This document shows positions 11,432-22,033 of a stretch of 37,945 nt of DNA, piece after piece. Source of the stretch: Multifurca ochricompacta (taxonomy: Eukaryota > Basidiomycota > Agaricomycetes > Russulales > Russulaceae); contig WTXG01000315.1 in the NCBI GenBank assembly GCA_022496185.1, positions 1 to 37,945 of the forward strand, in the 5' to 3' direction. The notes below the pieces were generated by a model. The model was not told the DNA's origin. It did no database searches and worked only from the letters and a program-made list of their open reading frames with translations. The position numbers were made by a program, and so were the translations under genes. The first letter of the stretch is position 1, and the number at the start of each line of letters is the position of its first letter.

Positions 11432-12806
11432 TGTAACGCTCAGCGAGGTGTCCTGTGCGACATGCATGAGTCGGTGTGGGCCCACTAGCTTAAACCTAAC
11501 GTTCGGCTCAGACTAATGTCCGGCTCACCCAAGGCTCTGGGTCCGGGATCTGCAACAGGCCTGGCACAACAGGGCCAGGCCTCTAGCTTCAAGGTAGACA
11601 GGGATTTGTGCTATAACCAAGCACAGAGGGAGACGGGAAGAGTCAGCCAAAGGGAGCTAATCCCCTAAGGCTGTTGAGTGGGGATCAGGCTCAGCTGCAG
11701 TGCCAGAAGCACATCAAGCAAACTGGGCTCAAAAGAAGTGAAGGATGTAAAAGAGGGGAAACCAGAGCAGCAACAGCATCTGGGTCAAGGAATGAGATCT
11801 GGGGACGAAGTGCACACCCATTGCCAGAGGCAATGGGGTCCTTCCAGTGATGCAAAGAAGGCAAAAAGGACTTAGAAGTCCAGTCTGTATTCCATGATCA
11901 GGGAAACTCTAGGCTGAAGGCCCAAGAGGTCAAATCTAGGGTTGTACAAACTGTCTACAGGGTCTTATATACTGTATGGGGATCTGGTTTGTAGCTAATC
12001 AGGAACAGGGTCAGAGTCCTTATCATCCAATAGCAGATAAGATGTCAAATATAGTCCATGATAAGGATAAGCCTTATCAGAAGCATAATCATGTGGGACA
12101 GCCCCACAGGAGTCATATCAGTGTGGGAGGATTCCCACCAGGGTCAGGGGTAAATGGGGAGATAACAGGTCCCACAGGAGTCAGGGTGGATGTGGGAATA
12201 CTCCCACAGGAATCAGAGAAGCGAATGATAAGCCAGATGGGCCATGTGATCAGAAAGGGGTAAATGATCAGATGAAGATGCTGTGATCAGGGTCAGGGAT
12301 CACATGGTCCAAAGTCACATGGTCAGGGATCACATGGTCAAGGATCACATGGCCAAGGGTCACATGGCCAAGGGTCACATGGCCAGGAGTCACATGACTG
12401 GCAGAGGGTCAAGTACAAGCCAAAGTTGAAGATTAGATTGGCAGGGACAGTGTCAGAGATCCTATGGGTGTCAGCCACAGGGACAGGGTACAGATACTGG
12501 CCAAGACAAAGGCCAAGCATCAAGAGAAGGGGGGTCTACAGCCAACAGCACAGTAGCTGAACTATCAGTGGGTCAGGTGCAGGTGTCAGGAATGGGGTTC
12601 TATGAGCATCATATCACAGGCATCAGGGTGGGGTCCTGGGCAGTAAGCCAAGGGCATCAAGTCAAAGGTCCTAGGCACAAGGCCATAGGCATCTGGGTTC
12701 TGGGGCCAAAGTGGTCAAGGGATGGTGGAATAGGGGAATGGACAGTCAAGTGTGGTACAAGGGGGAGGTGCAGTGTAAGGGTCAGGAAAAGAGTAGGGTC
12801 GTAACA
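11432..12806. mobile_element. Solo LTR inside intron 5 of the hAT transposase
   Basis: It begins TGTAACGCTC and ends GGGTCGTAACA (TG...CA), with the 5-bp duplication CTAAT at 11427-11431 and 12807-12811. It has no coding domains; a TATA-like TTATATACTG lies near 11965. Removing it with one duplication copy leaves a 53-bp intron (11411-12843) that splices AAG to ATC in frame, matching the sizes of the other introns. The two internal ORFs of 65 and 95 codons are not convincing genes. At 1375 bp it is long for an LTR. Confidence 0.88.
12297..12400. repeat. Minisatellite of about 15-bp units in the solo LTR
   Basis: Roughly seven consecutive units vary around GGGTCACATGGCCAA. The variants alternate ATCACATGGTC and GTCACATGGCC. 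The array lies entirely inside the solo LTR. Confidence 0.8.
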
Positions 12807-14110
12807 CTAATGCTGTAGATCTCTGACTAAGCACCCATGCTAGATCCGCAAGATAGTGTTCACAATCAAAAACTCATCAACGCTCATCCTCCCAAAATGG
12901 GTTTCCACTCTCAAAGACCTCAATCTCAGTTGTTGTATGATGCCCTGGGACGTGTCCACCCAATGGAACTCAACATATGACATGCTGAACTTTGCTGTGA
13001 CATATTCTGAAGCACTGGACATTATCACTGGTGACCGGGAGATGAAGCTGAGGCAGTACGAGATGGACGTGAATGAATGGGAGATAGCTTGTCAGCTGTG
13101 CCAGGTTCTAAAGGTGAGTTTTCATACCTTGTTTGATTCTTTTACTCATTCTGTCCAGATCTTCAAGGACACGACACTCTTTTTCTCCCGTGATGGCATC
13201 CCAAGCATTGCAATGGTCATTCCTGCCATGGACCACATTGATGAGGTTCTTGCCACCAATGCACTCAATCCGCGATATCCCTTGTCTATTCAAGCTGCAC
13301 TTACAATGGCAAAGAAAACCCTTAACTGGTACTACAGCAAAATGGATCTTTCTGAGGTTTATAGGATTGCTATGGGTATGTACTTGCATTTCTACCACAT
13401 TATGCATTCAGCCAATCATTTCCCTAGTTCTCCACCCTCAACACAAGCTAGAGTACTTCAGAAATGCTGGCTGGACAGAAGAGTGGATCACAACATCACT
13501 GAAAATCGTTCAAGACCGATTTGAGGGCACCTTCAAAGTTGCTACAGTAGACAAAGATAAAGAGATGTTTGAAGAAGTAAGTACTAATAATTTTACCTTG
13601 TGATCCAAGTATTAACATTAACATTGAATCCATAGGCCAGAGGATCACCCTCGAAGAACGTGTTTGACAATCTTCCTGTGTTTGCTGCACCCAAACCCTC
13701 AAATCTACAAGATGAGCTGGAGCGCTTCCTCAGCACAGACCCAGAGTATGTAAAGGATGCTCTTGCTTGGTGGTATGAGCATCGACTCATGTACCCGCAG
13801 CTTTCTCAAATGGCAATGGATTATCTCACAATACCAGGTAAGTAATGAAATTGTTATAAGAGTTTTTGGGTCTACTAATACACATATTTCAGCAACATCT
13901 GTGAATGTCGAGCAGGTTTTCAGCACAGGCCACGTTCTTTTGTCACATCTCCGCTCTCACCTCTCAGTTCAGTCAACTCGAGCTTTGATGATGGTTGGGG
14001 AATGGAGCAAGCTGGGATATGTAAAGAATAGTGATGTGAAAGCCACAACTATTCTCCCAGAGGTTGAGGGAGAGGAGGAGGAGCTTGAGGAAGATTGGGA
14101 TTTGATTTGA

Positions 14111-15150
14111 CTGGCATTATTTACTAGTATAATCAGTAACTACTTATACTTATCATATGGAAAAAGTGGGTGAGAGGGTACTAGTGTTAGTCCAGTATAA
14201 TGTAGGCTGGATTTGCAGTTGGCAATAGCATGAAGATTGACTTGTAGAGCAGAGTGAGCACAAATAAGAGTAAATTCAATTTGAGATCTGAGTCAATGCA
14301 GACAGTTGGATGGAAGGGAATCAAACTGGATAATTGATTCAAAGTTATGGTCATTGTACACTACAAGTCATTCAGAATGAAATGCAAGGCAAAGGGGCAC
14401 GCATGTGAAAGAAGTGGAACTGTATGCCGAAAATGCAGAACAGTCGTGCAATCTTATCTCCTCAGGTCTGGTCGGGCTGGTTATCCAAAATGCGCAGAAA
14501 TGCACAGAACAGTCACACTTGTATGAAATGTGTTGAACCAAGATACCGGTACAGAGGTTCTGAGATAGCAGTCCAACATGATTGTGATCACACGTAGATA
14601 ACACAAGTAATGAGATCAAAAACGCGTTCACAAATTAATTAGATACTTAGGATATACATCTAAGATCTGACATATGATCAAATCACATCATTAAATGAGA
14701 TAACGAGATAATGCGTTCATTTAATCTAGTAGCTGATATAGTACATAGAATGTATATAAACACTGTATAACTACTGTAATAAAGTAGTTGCTATTGCTCT
14801 ATTGAAAGCATCTAAGCCTTGCAGCTAACAAGGTGAGATAAGATAGTAGTAAAGTAGTATCTAAAGTACAAGCCTGCACCATGCCTGTTCCACAAAATGA
14901 AATAAAATAATAATGTAAATAAAGAATCAAATTAATCTTCTGAACATAAATCAGCAATTATTGAGGGATCCTGAGTAGCCACAAATGAACGCGTTGTATC
15001 CAAGTGCATATCTCCCAGACCGGGATGGTCTGGGCTGATTGTCCGAAATGCACAATGCAACCAAAGAACTTGCATGCATTTCATTTTATGGGTAACCTGG
15101 GTATCAAAACAAATATCCAGGGGTTACCCCTGCAAATCACTATGCATTTG
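14111..15150. other. hAT 3' non-coding region, left of gypsy-B
   Basis: No supported gene is present. The stretch from about 14600 to 15145 reappears as reverse complement in hAT-N2 (about 25020-25450), including TTCATTTAATCTAGTAGCTG-type sequence and the subterminal CAGGGGTTACCCCTG at 15118-15132. ATTTG at 15146-15150 is the left target duplication of gypsy-B. Confidence 0.7.
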
Positions 15151-15735
15151 TGTTATGATCAGGGCCTAGTACCCCACTTTTCTTCACTCTCCCCAATGTG
15201 AACCCTTCCCTCCACCTACCCTCCATTTCCTGATCATGTCCCCTCCTGGGATCCCTCACATGCTCTACTTCCCTCCCCGTGACTGTTGTTAGGATATGTT
15301 GACGTGTTGTTTACGTTTGTCTATGCTTCTCTTATCCTTTATCTCCTTATCTTTAAGACCGGACATTTACTTAATCCCCTATCAGAAGCTAGGCTTTATG
15401 CCATCTGCTTTCATCTATTTGGGCCCACATGACTCTGTACTGTCTTATCTTTAGATGCCCATTCAATTACGTATATAAGTCTGCTGTAACTACATTGTAG
15501 ACCTCAGACTCAACTTATTGAATACATCGGTGCTTGTCTTTGGACTTCCCTTTGAAAGCTTTGACTCGACCATCTCAGTACTTTTGGTACTCTCCACTTA
15601 ACATTGTCTCAGGGTACAGCCCCTTTGACTTTGACCTCTCACATACGAACTCCAAGGGCCTTATTGGTCTCTTATCTGATCACGAATGAATGCTGTCACA
15701 CAAGTCGTGTGGAACGTCCTGCACTGGATGTAACA
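15151..15735 (+). repeat. Gypsy-B 5' LTR
   Basis: It is bounded by TGTTA and TAACA. By hand alignment it differs from the 3' LTR by 19 transitions, no transversions and five one-base length differences, with the 5' LTR shorter in every case. All substitutions can be read as CG changed to TG or CA in one or both copies. Confidence 0.92.
15472..15516 (+). promoter_or_regulatory. Gypsy-B LTR promoter: TATA box and inferred RNA start
   Basis: TATATAAG at 15472-15479 lies 34 bp upstream of AGACTCAACTT (15506-15516). The 3' LTR has the same layout (TATATAA at 22358, AGACTTGACTT at 22392-22402). The 11-mer is complementary to the sequence just after the 5' LTR, so I infer that the RNA starts at or next to 15506, the R/U5 start. 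Confidence 0.65.
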
Positions 15736-15737
15736 TC

Positions 15738-15748
15738 AAGTCAAGTCT
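15738..15748 (+). other. Self-primer binding site of gypsy-B
   Basis: AAGTCAAGTCT begins two bases after the LTR and is the exact reverse complement of AGACTTGACTT in the 3' LTR (22392-22402). No TGG, the usual start of a tRNA-primed site, follows the LTR. The Tf1 family primes reverse transcription with the folded-back first 11 bases of its own RNA, and the length here also is 11. Confidence 0.7.
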
Positions 15749-15757
15749 CCTCCCAAC

Positions 15758-17254
15758 GTGGCTTCTTCCAGCCGCAGCCAGACCTTGTTCAAAGAAGAGC
15801 TCATCGACCGCAGAGACAAGAATAATCTTTCACAACAGACACTTGGCTCTGCCGTCTGGAAAGACTTTGAATCCGAGTTTGGATACTACGTCTATCACGA
15901 CAGAAGATACCAACCAGTAGAATATGACAACGAGAAAAGAGTTTGGTATTGTATCCGATACTCGGAACGACGACACTCTTGGGTCACTACAGGACCTGCT
16001 CCATTGGAATTTGGATTAGGACCGTGGAGGGAGAATCCCCTGGCCATTGTTACCGACTCTGAAGAAGAGTACGTTGAACAAGAACAGAACGACGATGCAC
16101 CAGTATTAGCTATCGCTACCCAGGTTGCACCAGAGATTGCTACGATCAGAGCCCTGCATTAGCAACTCCCCAGATATCTACATGATCCACCGACATGATC
16201 CACCCTGTCACCATGTCTACAATTGCCGCGCAACTCCCTGACCCCACCCAAACCCACCACCCCTCCTACCATGACTGTCCCAAACATTCCACCACCATTG
16301 GGACAACTCTCGGGAGTAATGCCCCAGACGTTCGTGGGAGATCGCTCCCAGAGCAAGAAGTTTATTCTGGAATTTACCACCTTCCAGAACTTCAACCATG
16401 ATGTCCCACAAATTGTCAACCCGTTTCAGAGAGCCAACCTCTTCTTGTCACTTATTAGAGGGAGGCCGTGGATGATTGGACGATGGAGCAGTTGGAGTGG
16501 CTGAATGAGCAAGTAGCATCTGGACGGCGAACCACGAGCCCCGGACTTTGGGAACATCGCCCAACGATTTAAAGATGCCTTTACAGATGGGCAGGCTAAG
16601 CAAAAGGCTGCAAGAGAATTAAAAACACTAAAGATGGAAAGAGGGGATTTGGATGCATACGTTGCCAAATTCCGCAGCCTGGCCAACCGAGCTGGGTATG
16701 ACACGGATGAGGAGGCCACATTAGATCTCTTCTCACAGGGACTCCCCAACCCCCTGGTAAAGAACATAATCCAGTTCCATCACCCACACACTTGGGACGA
16801 CTGGGTAGATGCTGCACGCGACAGCAACAAGATTACCTTGATTTTCAAACAAGGTTCGGAGTTGACACAAAGAAGGGAAAGACAAGGGACCAATGGAAGA
16901 CAGCCTTCGGGGTAAAATCACCCAGACATACTTCAACAAGAGATCTGAACGCCATGGACACCTCAGCGATAGAACCCGCATTCATGCTATGCTAACAGAA
17001 GATGAGCGGCAGACACTTATGAAGGAAGGAAGATGTTTCCATTGTAAAGCCCAAGGACATATGTCCCAAGACTGCCCAAAGAAGGGAGCACACATAGCAG
17101 AGGCCACTACTACCCCAGTTTCCAACAATCCGCCCTCTGCTGACAAGTGTACCAAAGAAGAAAAGGCCCACGATATATGGGCAAATATGATGAAGGAAAG
17201 TGAGGAAGTCCGGCCATTTTGGTAGAAAAGGCATTCGCCAAAAAGGATTTTTGA
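15758..17254 (+). pseudogene. Gypsy-B gag, frame-broken
   Basis: Segments in order: a polar N-terminal region (15758-16162, KDFESEFGYYVYHD); a proline-rich linker and capsid-like start (16223-16504, PQTFVGDRSQSKKFILEF); the Retrotrans_gag-type core (16634-16850, LDAYVAKFRSLANRAGY); and a CX2CX4HX4C zinc knuckle at 17034-17075 (CFHCKAQGHMSQDC). One-base shifts near 16150, 16460, 16860 and 17212 separate them. The start codon is unclear: the first open frame after the LTR begins GTG at 15758 with no upstream ATG. The frame closes with TGA at 17252, directly at the putative frameshift site. Confidence 0.85.
17246..17254 (+). other. Possible gag-pol -1 frameshift site (gypsy-B)
   Basis: The Gag frame reads GAT TTT TGA and stops. 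The -1 frame passes TTT TTG ACT and stays open through the protease DSGA motif. Gypsy-A at 520 has the same bases and frame relation, which argues against a chance indel in one copy. Confidence 0.45.
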
Positions 17255-20200
17255 CTGGCTCGACCCCATCAGCCTGGGCAAGAGCATTACATGTAACTTC
17301 TGTGTACACTAGTCGATTCAAATCATTGAAAATACCAGTACATTTTGAAACTACACAGAAGATGGCCGACCGAGATGTACTGGTGGACTCTGGAGCCACC
17401 GATAACTTCATCAGCCAGCGACTTGTAAAAGTCCTGGGATTAGGGACACTTATGCTCCCTCAAGAAAAGAATATTTGGAACATAGATGGAAAGCCAACAA
17501 AGCCGGGAAATCACACATTATACCAACCTAAGTATACAGGTTGGGGAAGACACAAAGACAATCCGCTTCCTCATCACCGATCTTGGTACTGAGGATCTTA
17601 TCTTGGGATACCCCTGGCTGGCGGCCTTTGAGCCAAAGATAAACTGGGCAGATGCAACTATGAGCAAAGAGTTCTACCCCGTCATCATCACATCTTTAGG
17701 GTATGACTATGCGGTACGACACCCTGCCATCCGAGCCATTGTCATGGGGAAGAACCACATGGGATGATCTAGAACCTAGTGATCAAGTATACTGCTATAT
17801 GACAAAGGCTTCTGAATTGGCACAGAAGGCAATGGAAGGGCAGGAAGCCAAGACCTTTGAAAACACCGTCCCCAAAGAGTACCAATCACTACAAGGTATT
17901 CTCTGAAGAGGAATCTCAACAATTCCCACCTTCACGACCTTGGGACCACGCCATCAATTTCGTACCAGATACCCCCCCTGCTATCGATTGTAAAATCTAT
18001 CCACTGTCACAAAAAGAACAGGAGGCATTGACCGCCTTCCTAGAGGAACATCTTGCTAAAGGTTACATTCGCCCATCTAAATCACCCTATGCATCACCCT
18101 TCTTCTTCATTAAGAAGAAAGATGGCAAACTACATCCAGTGCAAGATTACTGGAGAATCAATGCCTACACAGTTCAAAATACCTATCCTCTTCGCTCATA
18201 CCAGAACTCATCGACACAATGAGAGACAAGGCGCTATTCTCCAAAATGGACATTCTTGGGGATATAACAATATACGTATTCGCGAAGGAGATCAGGGGAA
18301 AGCCCATTCAAAACTAACCAAGGGCTTTTTGAACCTAACGTCATGTTTTTCGGGTTAACCAACTCTCCAGCAACATTCCAAGCAATGATGAACCACATAT
18401 TCCGAGAGCTCATACTAACCGGAGAAGTGGTGTCTACATGGATGATATCTTGGTTGCTACCAAAGATGATCTCCCTCATCATCGAGCCCGCGTCCATCAG
18501 GTCTTGGATATTCTACATGACCATGACCTTTACTTGAAGCCAGCAAAGTGCTCCTTTGAACAGAAAAGCATCGAATACCTAGGGGTCATACTTGAGGGAG
18601 ACAGTACGCATGGACCCAGTCAAGGTGCAGGAATTAGAGAATGGCCAACACCCACGAGTGTTAAAGATGTCAATCTTTATTGGATTCTGTAACTTCTATC
18701 GGCGCTTTGTCAAAGGTTCTTGGGAATCGCTCGTCCCTGAACGACCTCCTGAAAAAGGACATGCCATGGCATTGGGATACACCCCAGCAGAAAGCATTCA
18801 ACAGATCAGAGACATTGTAGGAGCAGAACCTGTACTCATTCAACTGGATCTAAACCAACCCTTCGAGCTGGAGGTAGACGCCTCCCACTTCGCAAATGGA
18901 GCTGTGCTGTATCAGCACGACAACGCACAAATCCTGCACCCAGTGGCATACTACTCTGAGACTTTCTCCCAGCTGAACGAAATTAGACATCTGGGATAGA
19001 GAATTGCTTGCCATTGTCAAAGCCCTACGCCACTGGTGACCCTATCTGGCTGGCGCCTCTCATAAAACTGTTATCCACATGGACCATTCCAACCTGCTGT
19101 ATTGGAAGGAACCGCACAAAATCAGCAGACGTGTAGCAGAGAGGTTTTGGAACTCGAGGAATACAATTTCACCCTGAAACACATCGCAGGAGCCATAATG
19201 CACGAGCAGATGCATTGTCACACAGACCAGACATGCATACTGGAGAGGACGACAATAATAACATCGTGGTCCTTCCAGAAGAAGTGTTCGCACAAACTGC
19301 AGTAGTCAGCCTCCACGACATGGATTTATGGGCACAAGTCTCACAGAATATGAACCAAGAGCTTTGCCAATCATGGGCCGATGCACATAACTTGAAGGAA
19401 TTAATGGCCTGTGGTGGAAAGACGGAGATCGACTCGTTGTCACGGTGGTGACAACATTAAGAGGGGGGTGATCCATTTTCACCATGACCTCCCCTCTGCT
19501 GGCCACCCCAGATCGCCAACACCTACACCCTCACCAAACGAGATTACTGGTGGCCCAACATGAAACGAGACATCGAAGACTATGTGAAAGGATGCGCTGC
19601 ATGTCAAGCGAACAAGGTCAACACACACCCAAAAGTCCCACCAATAACCCCATCACGCCTACTGCATCAACCCCATTCCAGACCATTGCCATGGATTTCA
19701 TAGTAAAACTCCCTGAATCACAAGGATTCGACTCCATCCTTACGATTACTGACCATGACTGTTCGAAGGCAGCCCTTTTCATACCCTGCAAAAAAACTAT
19801 CATGGCCGAAGGAGTGGCAAAACTGTATCTTGATCATGTTTACCACCACTATGGACTTCCCCAGAAGGTCATCTCTGATTGAGACACTTGGTTTACATCG
19901 ACATTTGCACGAGCCCTGTGTAAAACATTAAACATTACACAAAACATATCCACAGCATACCACCCACAGACTGATGGGCAGTCGGAATGTACCAACCAGT
20001 GGTTAGAACAGTACCTGCGGTTCTGGTGTAATAGATGACAAGACGACTGGGCCCAATGGCTTTCCACAGCAGAGTTCACCCACAACTCTTGGCCCAATGG
20101 GACGACAAAGACTACCCCATTCTCCCTTATCATGGGCTGGACCCGCGAACCACATGGGTAGATAAGCCCACCAATGTGCCATCAGTAGCCCAACGCATTG

Positions 20201-20730
20201 ACCAATGGAAGGAACTGCGACAATCAGCCAATGAGAATCTACTGAAGGCGCAAGAGCTCTTATCTGCACTACCTCACAAATTCACACTGTATCAGACCAA
20301 TGACTGGGTCTGGCTCGAAGGGAAGAACATTCATACGTCACATCCCTCTGCCAAGCTAGCGCCCCGACATCACGGACCCTTCCAGATCAGAAGGAAGCTG
20401 TCAGACATTTCATACAAACTCGAACTCCCGGAGAAATGGAAGATCCACCCGGTCTTCCATGCCCAACTACTGACTCCATACAAGGAGACTTCCATTCATG
20501 GTGTGAACTTCCCAAGACCACCACCTGATCTCATTGATGGAGAAGCGGAGTGGGAAGTGGATCGCATTCTGGACTCGTCCCGAAGAGGCTGAGGGCGCAA
20601 GTTACATTACCTGATCAAGTGGAAAGGGTTCCCAGACTCTGACAGTTCGTGGGAACCTGCTGGGAATATCTTTGCTCTGGCCCTTATCACGGAATTCCAC
20701 TTACGACATCCCCAAGCGCCCAAAACATAG
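17255..20730 (+). pseudogene. Gypsy-B pol: protease, RT, RNase H, integrase, chromodomain
   Basis: Aspartic protease has DSGATDNF from 17386 and LILGYPWL near 17600. Reverse transcriptase runs about 17990-18720 with YMDDI at 18434. RNase H has FELEVDASHFANG near 18865. Integrase has the H2C2 region (about 19470-19600, ending CAACQANK), MDFIVKLPESQGFD (19690) and the STAYHPQTDGQSE stretch near 19955 that carries the third acidic residue. The GPF/chromodomain tail (EAEWEVDRILDS, LIKWKGFPDSDSSWEP) ends at 20730. TGA codons occur before DTW (19879) and inside the chromodomain (20590). Frequent one-base shifts break the frame from 17500 to 19700. The chromodomain would direct insertion to marked chromatin. 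Confidence 0.92.
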
Positions 20731-20806
20731 TTAAAAGGGCGACTCTCAACCCCAGATAAACCCCCAGAACAACGCTTCACTAGCAACATCCTACTGTCCA
20801 CTAAAC

Positions 20807-22002
20807 ATGTCTTCTTCCTCCTCCATTGCTGCCTCTGCTGCCATCAACGCTTTCTCCGCCACTCATGTAGTGGTGGAAGCTTTCCCTCTGCTCATCCTTC
20901 CACTCGTCCCTGTTCCCCCATTGACTATGAAGCCGTGGAGGAATGAGTCAAGAACCAGTCACCAAACCCCAACAACGACTTCGACCATTCTGAAGAACCA
21001 CACCCAAACGATCTTGTCGGCATGGAGCAAGATGACGACATCCCCGAATTCCCCTTCTTCGCCAATAACCCGAACTCCTCCATGTACTTCCCCCTAGAAA
21101 TCACCATGGCCGGTGGGGAGAAAGCAATAGCTAAGTACATATTTTACACCAATGGAGGAATGGACATCGCAGGCTGCATGAAGAAAGATGGGCCTGTTTA
21201 CGGGGCCCCTGTCTATTTGGAAGAACGATACACTGGACATCTCCACCATACGATGAGTGATGAACAGCTGGGCCACCTTGCGGCTGACGACCCCCGAGCC
21301 TTCGCAATTGACGAAGTAATGAATGACATGTGCCTTCTGCATCTCAAAGCTGAGGTGATGAGACTGTGGAAGACCCTCACACTACGTACCACACTCAACA
21401 CCCAGTACAAAGAATATGCGAAGCAGATGACAAGGCTCATGAGGGGAATGTTCCAGGTGGAACAGGAGTTAATGGAGATCTGGAAAAGGTTGGAGAAAGG
21501 GGATGTGTACCAGACCATCGCAGAAAGGTACGTGGATACTTATGCGCGACCCCTCCCACCACAATCACTAGGAGCCACACCACAACTACTACTGAACCGA
21601 TTCGAGATGCCGTGAATGCATGAGAACCCCCAAGGGGAGACGTGCTGGTGATGTGATAGCAAGTATCACATTAGTTGGAACTGCCCTCTCAATCACAAGT
21701 GGTGCTGTCATTGCCGAAGCAACCTACATTGGAGTCGATTTTGCATCTTCCGCCGTATGGGTGTCGCCCCAATGATTGTCAACCCTTCAGGGTGGTGTGG
21801 CAAATGCCTGCGTCATAATGTGGGGCATCAGGAGCTCAACTGCCCGATCTACGACGCGTGCCCCCAGTGCGGACGACGTGGCCCATATGGCTTCTTGCGT
21901 ACACACCAATGTGTGGCCGACGAAACTTACACCCTGGGAGATTGGAATTTAGCAGACGATTATGTAGACCTGGTGCAGGATGACGATGGTGCACGTTTCT
22001 AG
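20807..22002 (+). pseudogene. Gypsy-B third ORF: helical, four zinc-binding motifs, unknown function
   Basis: This ORF of about 398 codons starts MSSSSSIAASAAINAF, 77 bp after pol. It has a one-base shift near 20885 and TGA codons near 20946, 21613 and 21650. From 21022 it reads: acidic DIPEFPFF; a conserved segment with GGMDIAGCMKKDGPVYGAP; a charged, probably coiled-coil region (LKAEVMRLW to IWKRLEKGD); then CW-CDSKYHISWNC and CCHCRSNLHWSRFC (both CX2CX4HX4C), CGKCLRHNVGHQELNC (CX2CX6HX4C) and a CPQC...HQC motif; and an acidic tail (DDYVDLVQDDDG). There is no signal peptide or membrane segment, so it is not env-like. Gypsy-A keeps the same motifs. Nucleic acid or Gag-like binding is a guess. 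Confidence 0.8.
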
Positions 22003-22017
22003 CTGGGTCAGCTTGAA

Positions 22018-22033
22018 CCAGAAGGGAGGGTGA
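22018..22033 (+). other. Polypurine tract of gypsy-B
   Basis: The purine-rich run AGAAGGGAGGGTGA lies directly before the 3' LTR start TGTTATG, the standard place for plus-strand priming. Gypsy-A has AGAAGAGGGGGTGA at 23314-23327 in the same place. Confidence 0.8.

Larger units (their letters stand above)
9661..14110 (+). pseudogene. hAT transposase (BED zinc finger, RNase H-like core, hAT dimerisation domain), three in-frame TGA
   Basis: Ten exons assemble in phase: 9661-10033, 10083-10464, 10523-10706, 10761-10967, 11021-11410, 12844-13113, 13159-13375, 13428-13576, 13636-13837, 13893-14110 (864 codons with stop). The N-terminus is basic (SRKRKQ, KNKKAKK) then acidic. A BED-type zinc finger follows (FECNAKHC to LRRHAKLCW, about residues 150-185). 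The catalytic core shows FATDAWTSPNH and TCDNATNN for the two aspartates. The C-terminal dimerisation region has WWYEHRLMYPQLSQMAMDYL and ATSVNVEQVFSTG. Introns are about 45-60 bp except intron 5, which holds a solo LTR. TGA codons at 10349, 10536 and 10557 sit where arginine would fit. No frameshift was found in 2.6 kb of coding sequence. It would excise and reinsert hAT ends in the nucleus. Confidence 0.9.

Noticed and set aside
11678..12804. ORFs of 65, 95 and 78 codons inside the solo LTR
   Set aside because: They lie within an LTR bounded by a 5-bp duplication, have biased composition from simple repeats and show no domain.
15736..15760. tRNA primer-binding site after the 5' LTR
   Set aside because: No TGG start follows the LTR, whereas an 11-nt self-complement to the inferred RNA 5' end is present.
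20807..22002. An env gene making gypsy-B an endogenous retrovirus-like element
   Set aside because: There is no signal peptide, hydrophobic membrane helix or cleavage site; the protein is acidic, helical and zinc-binding.
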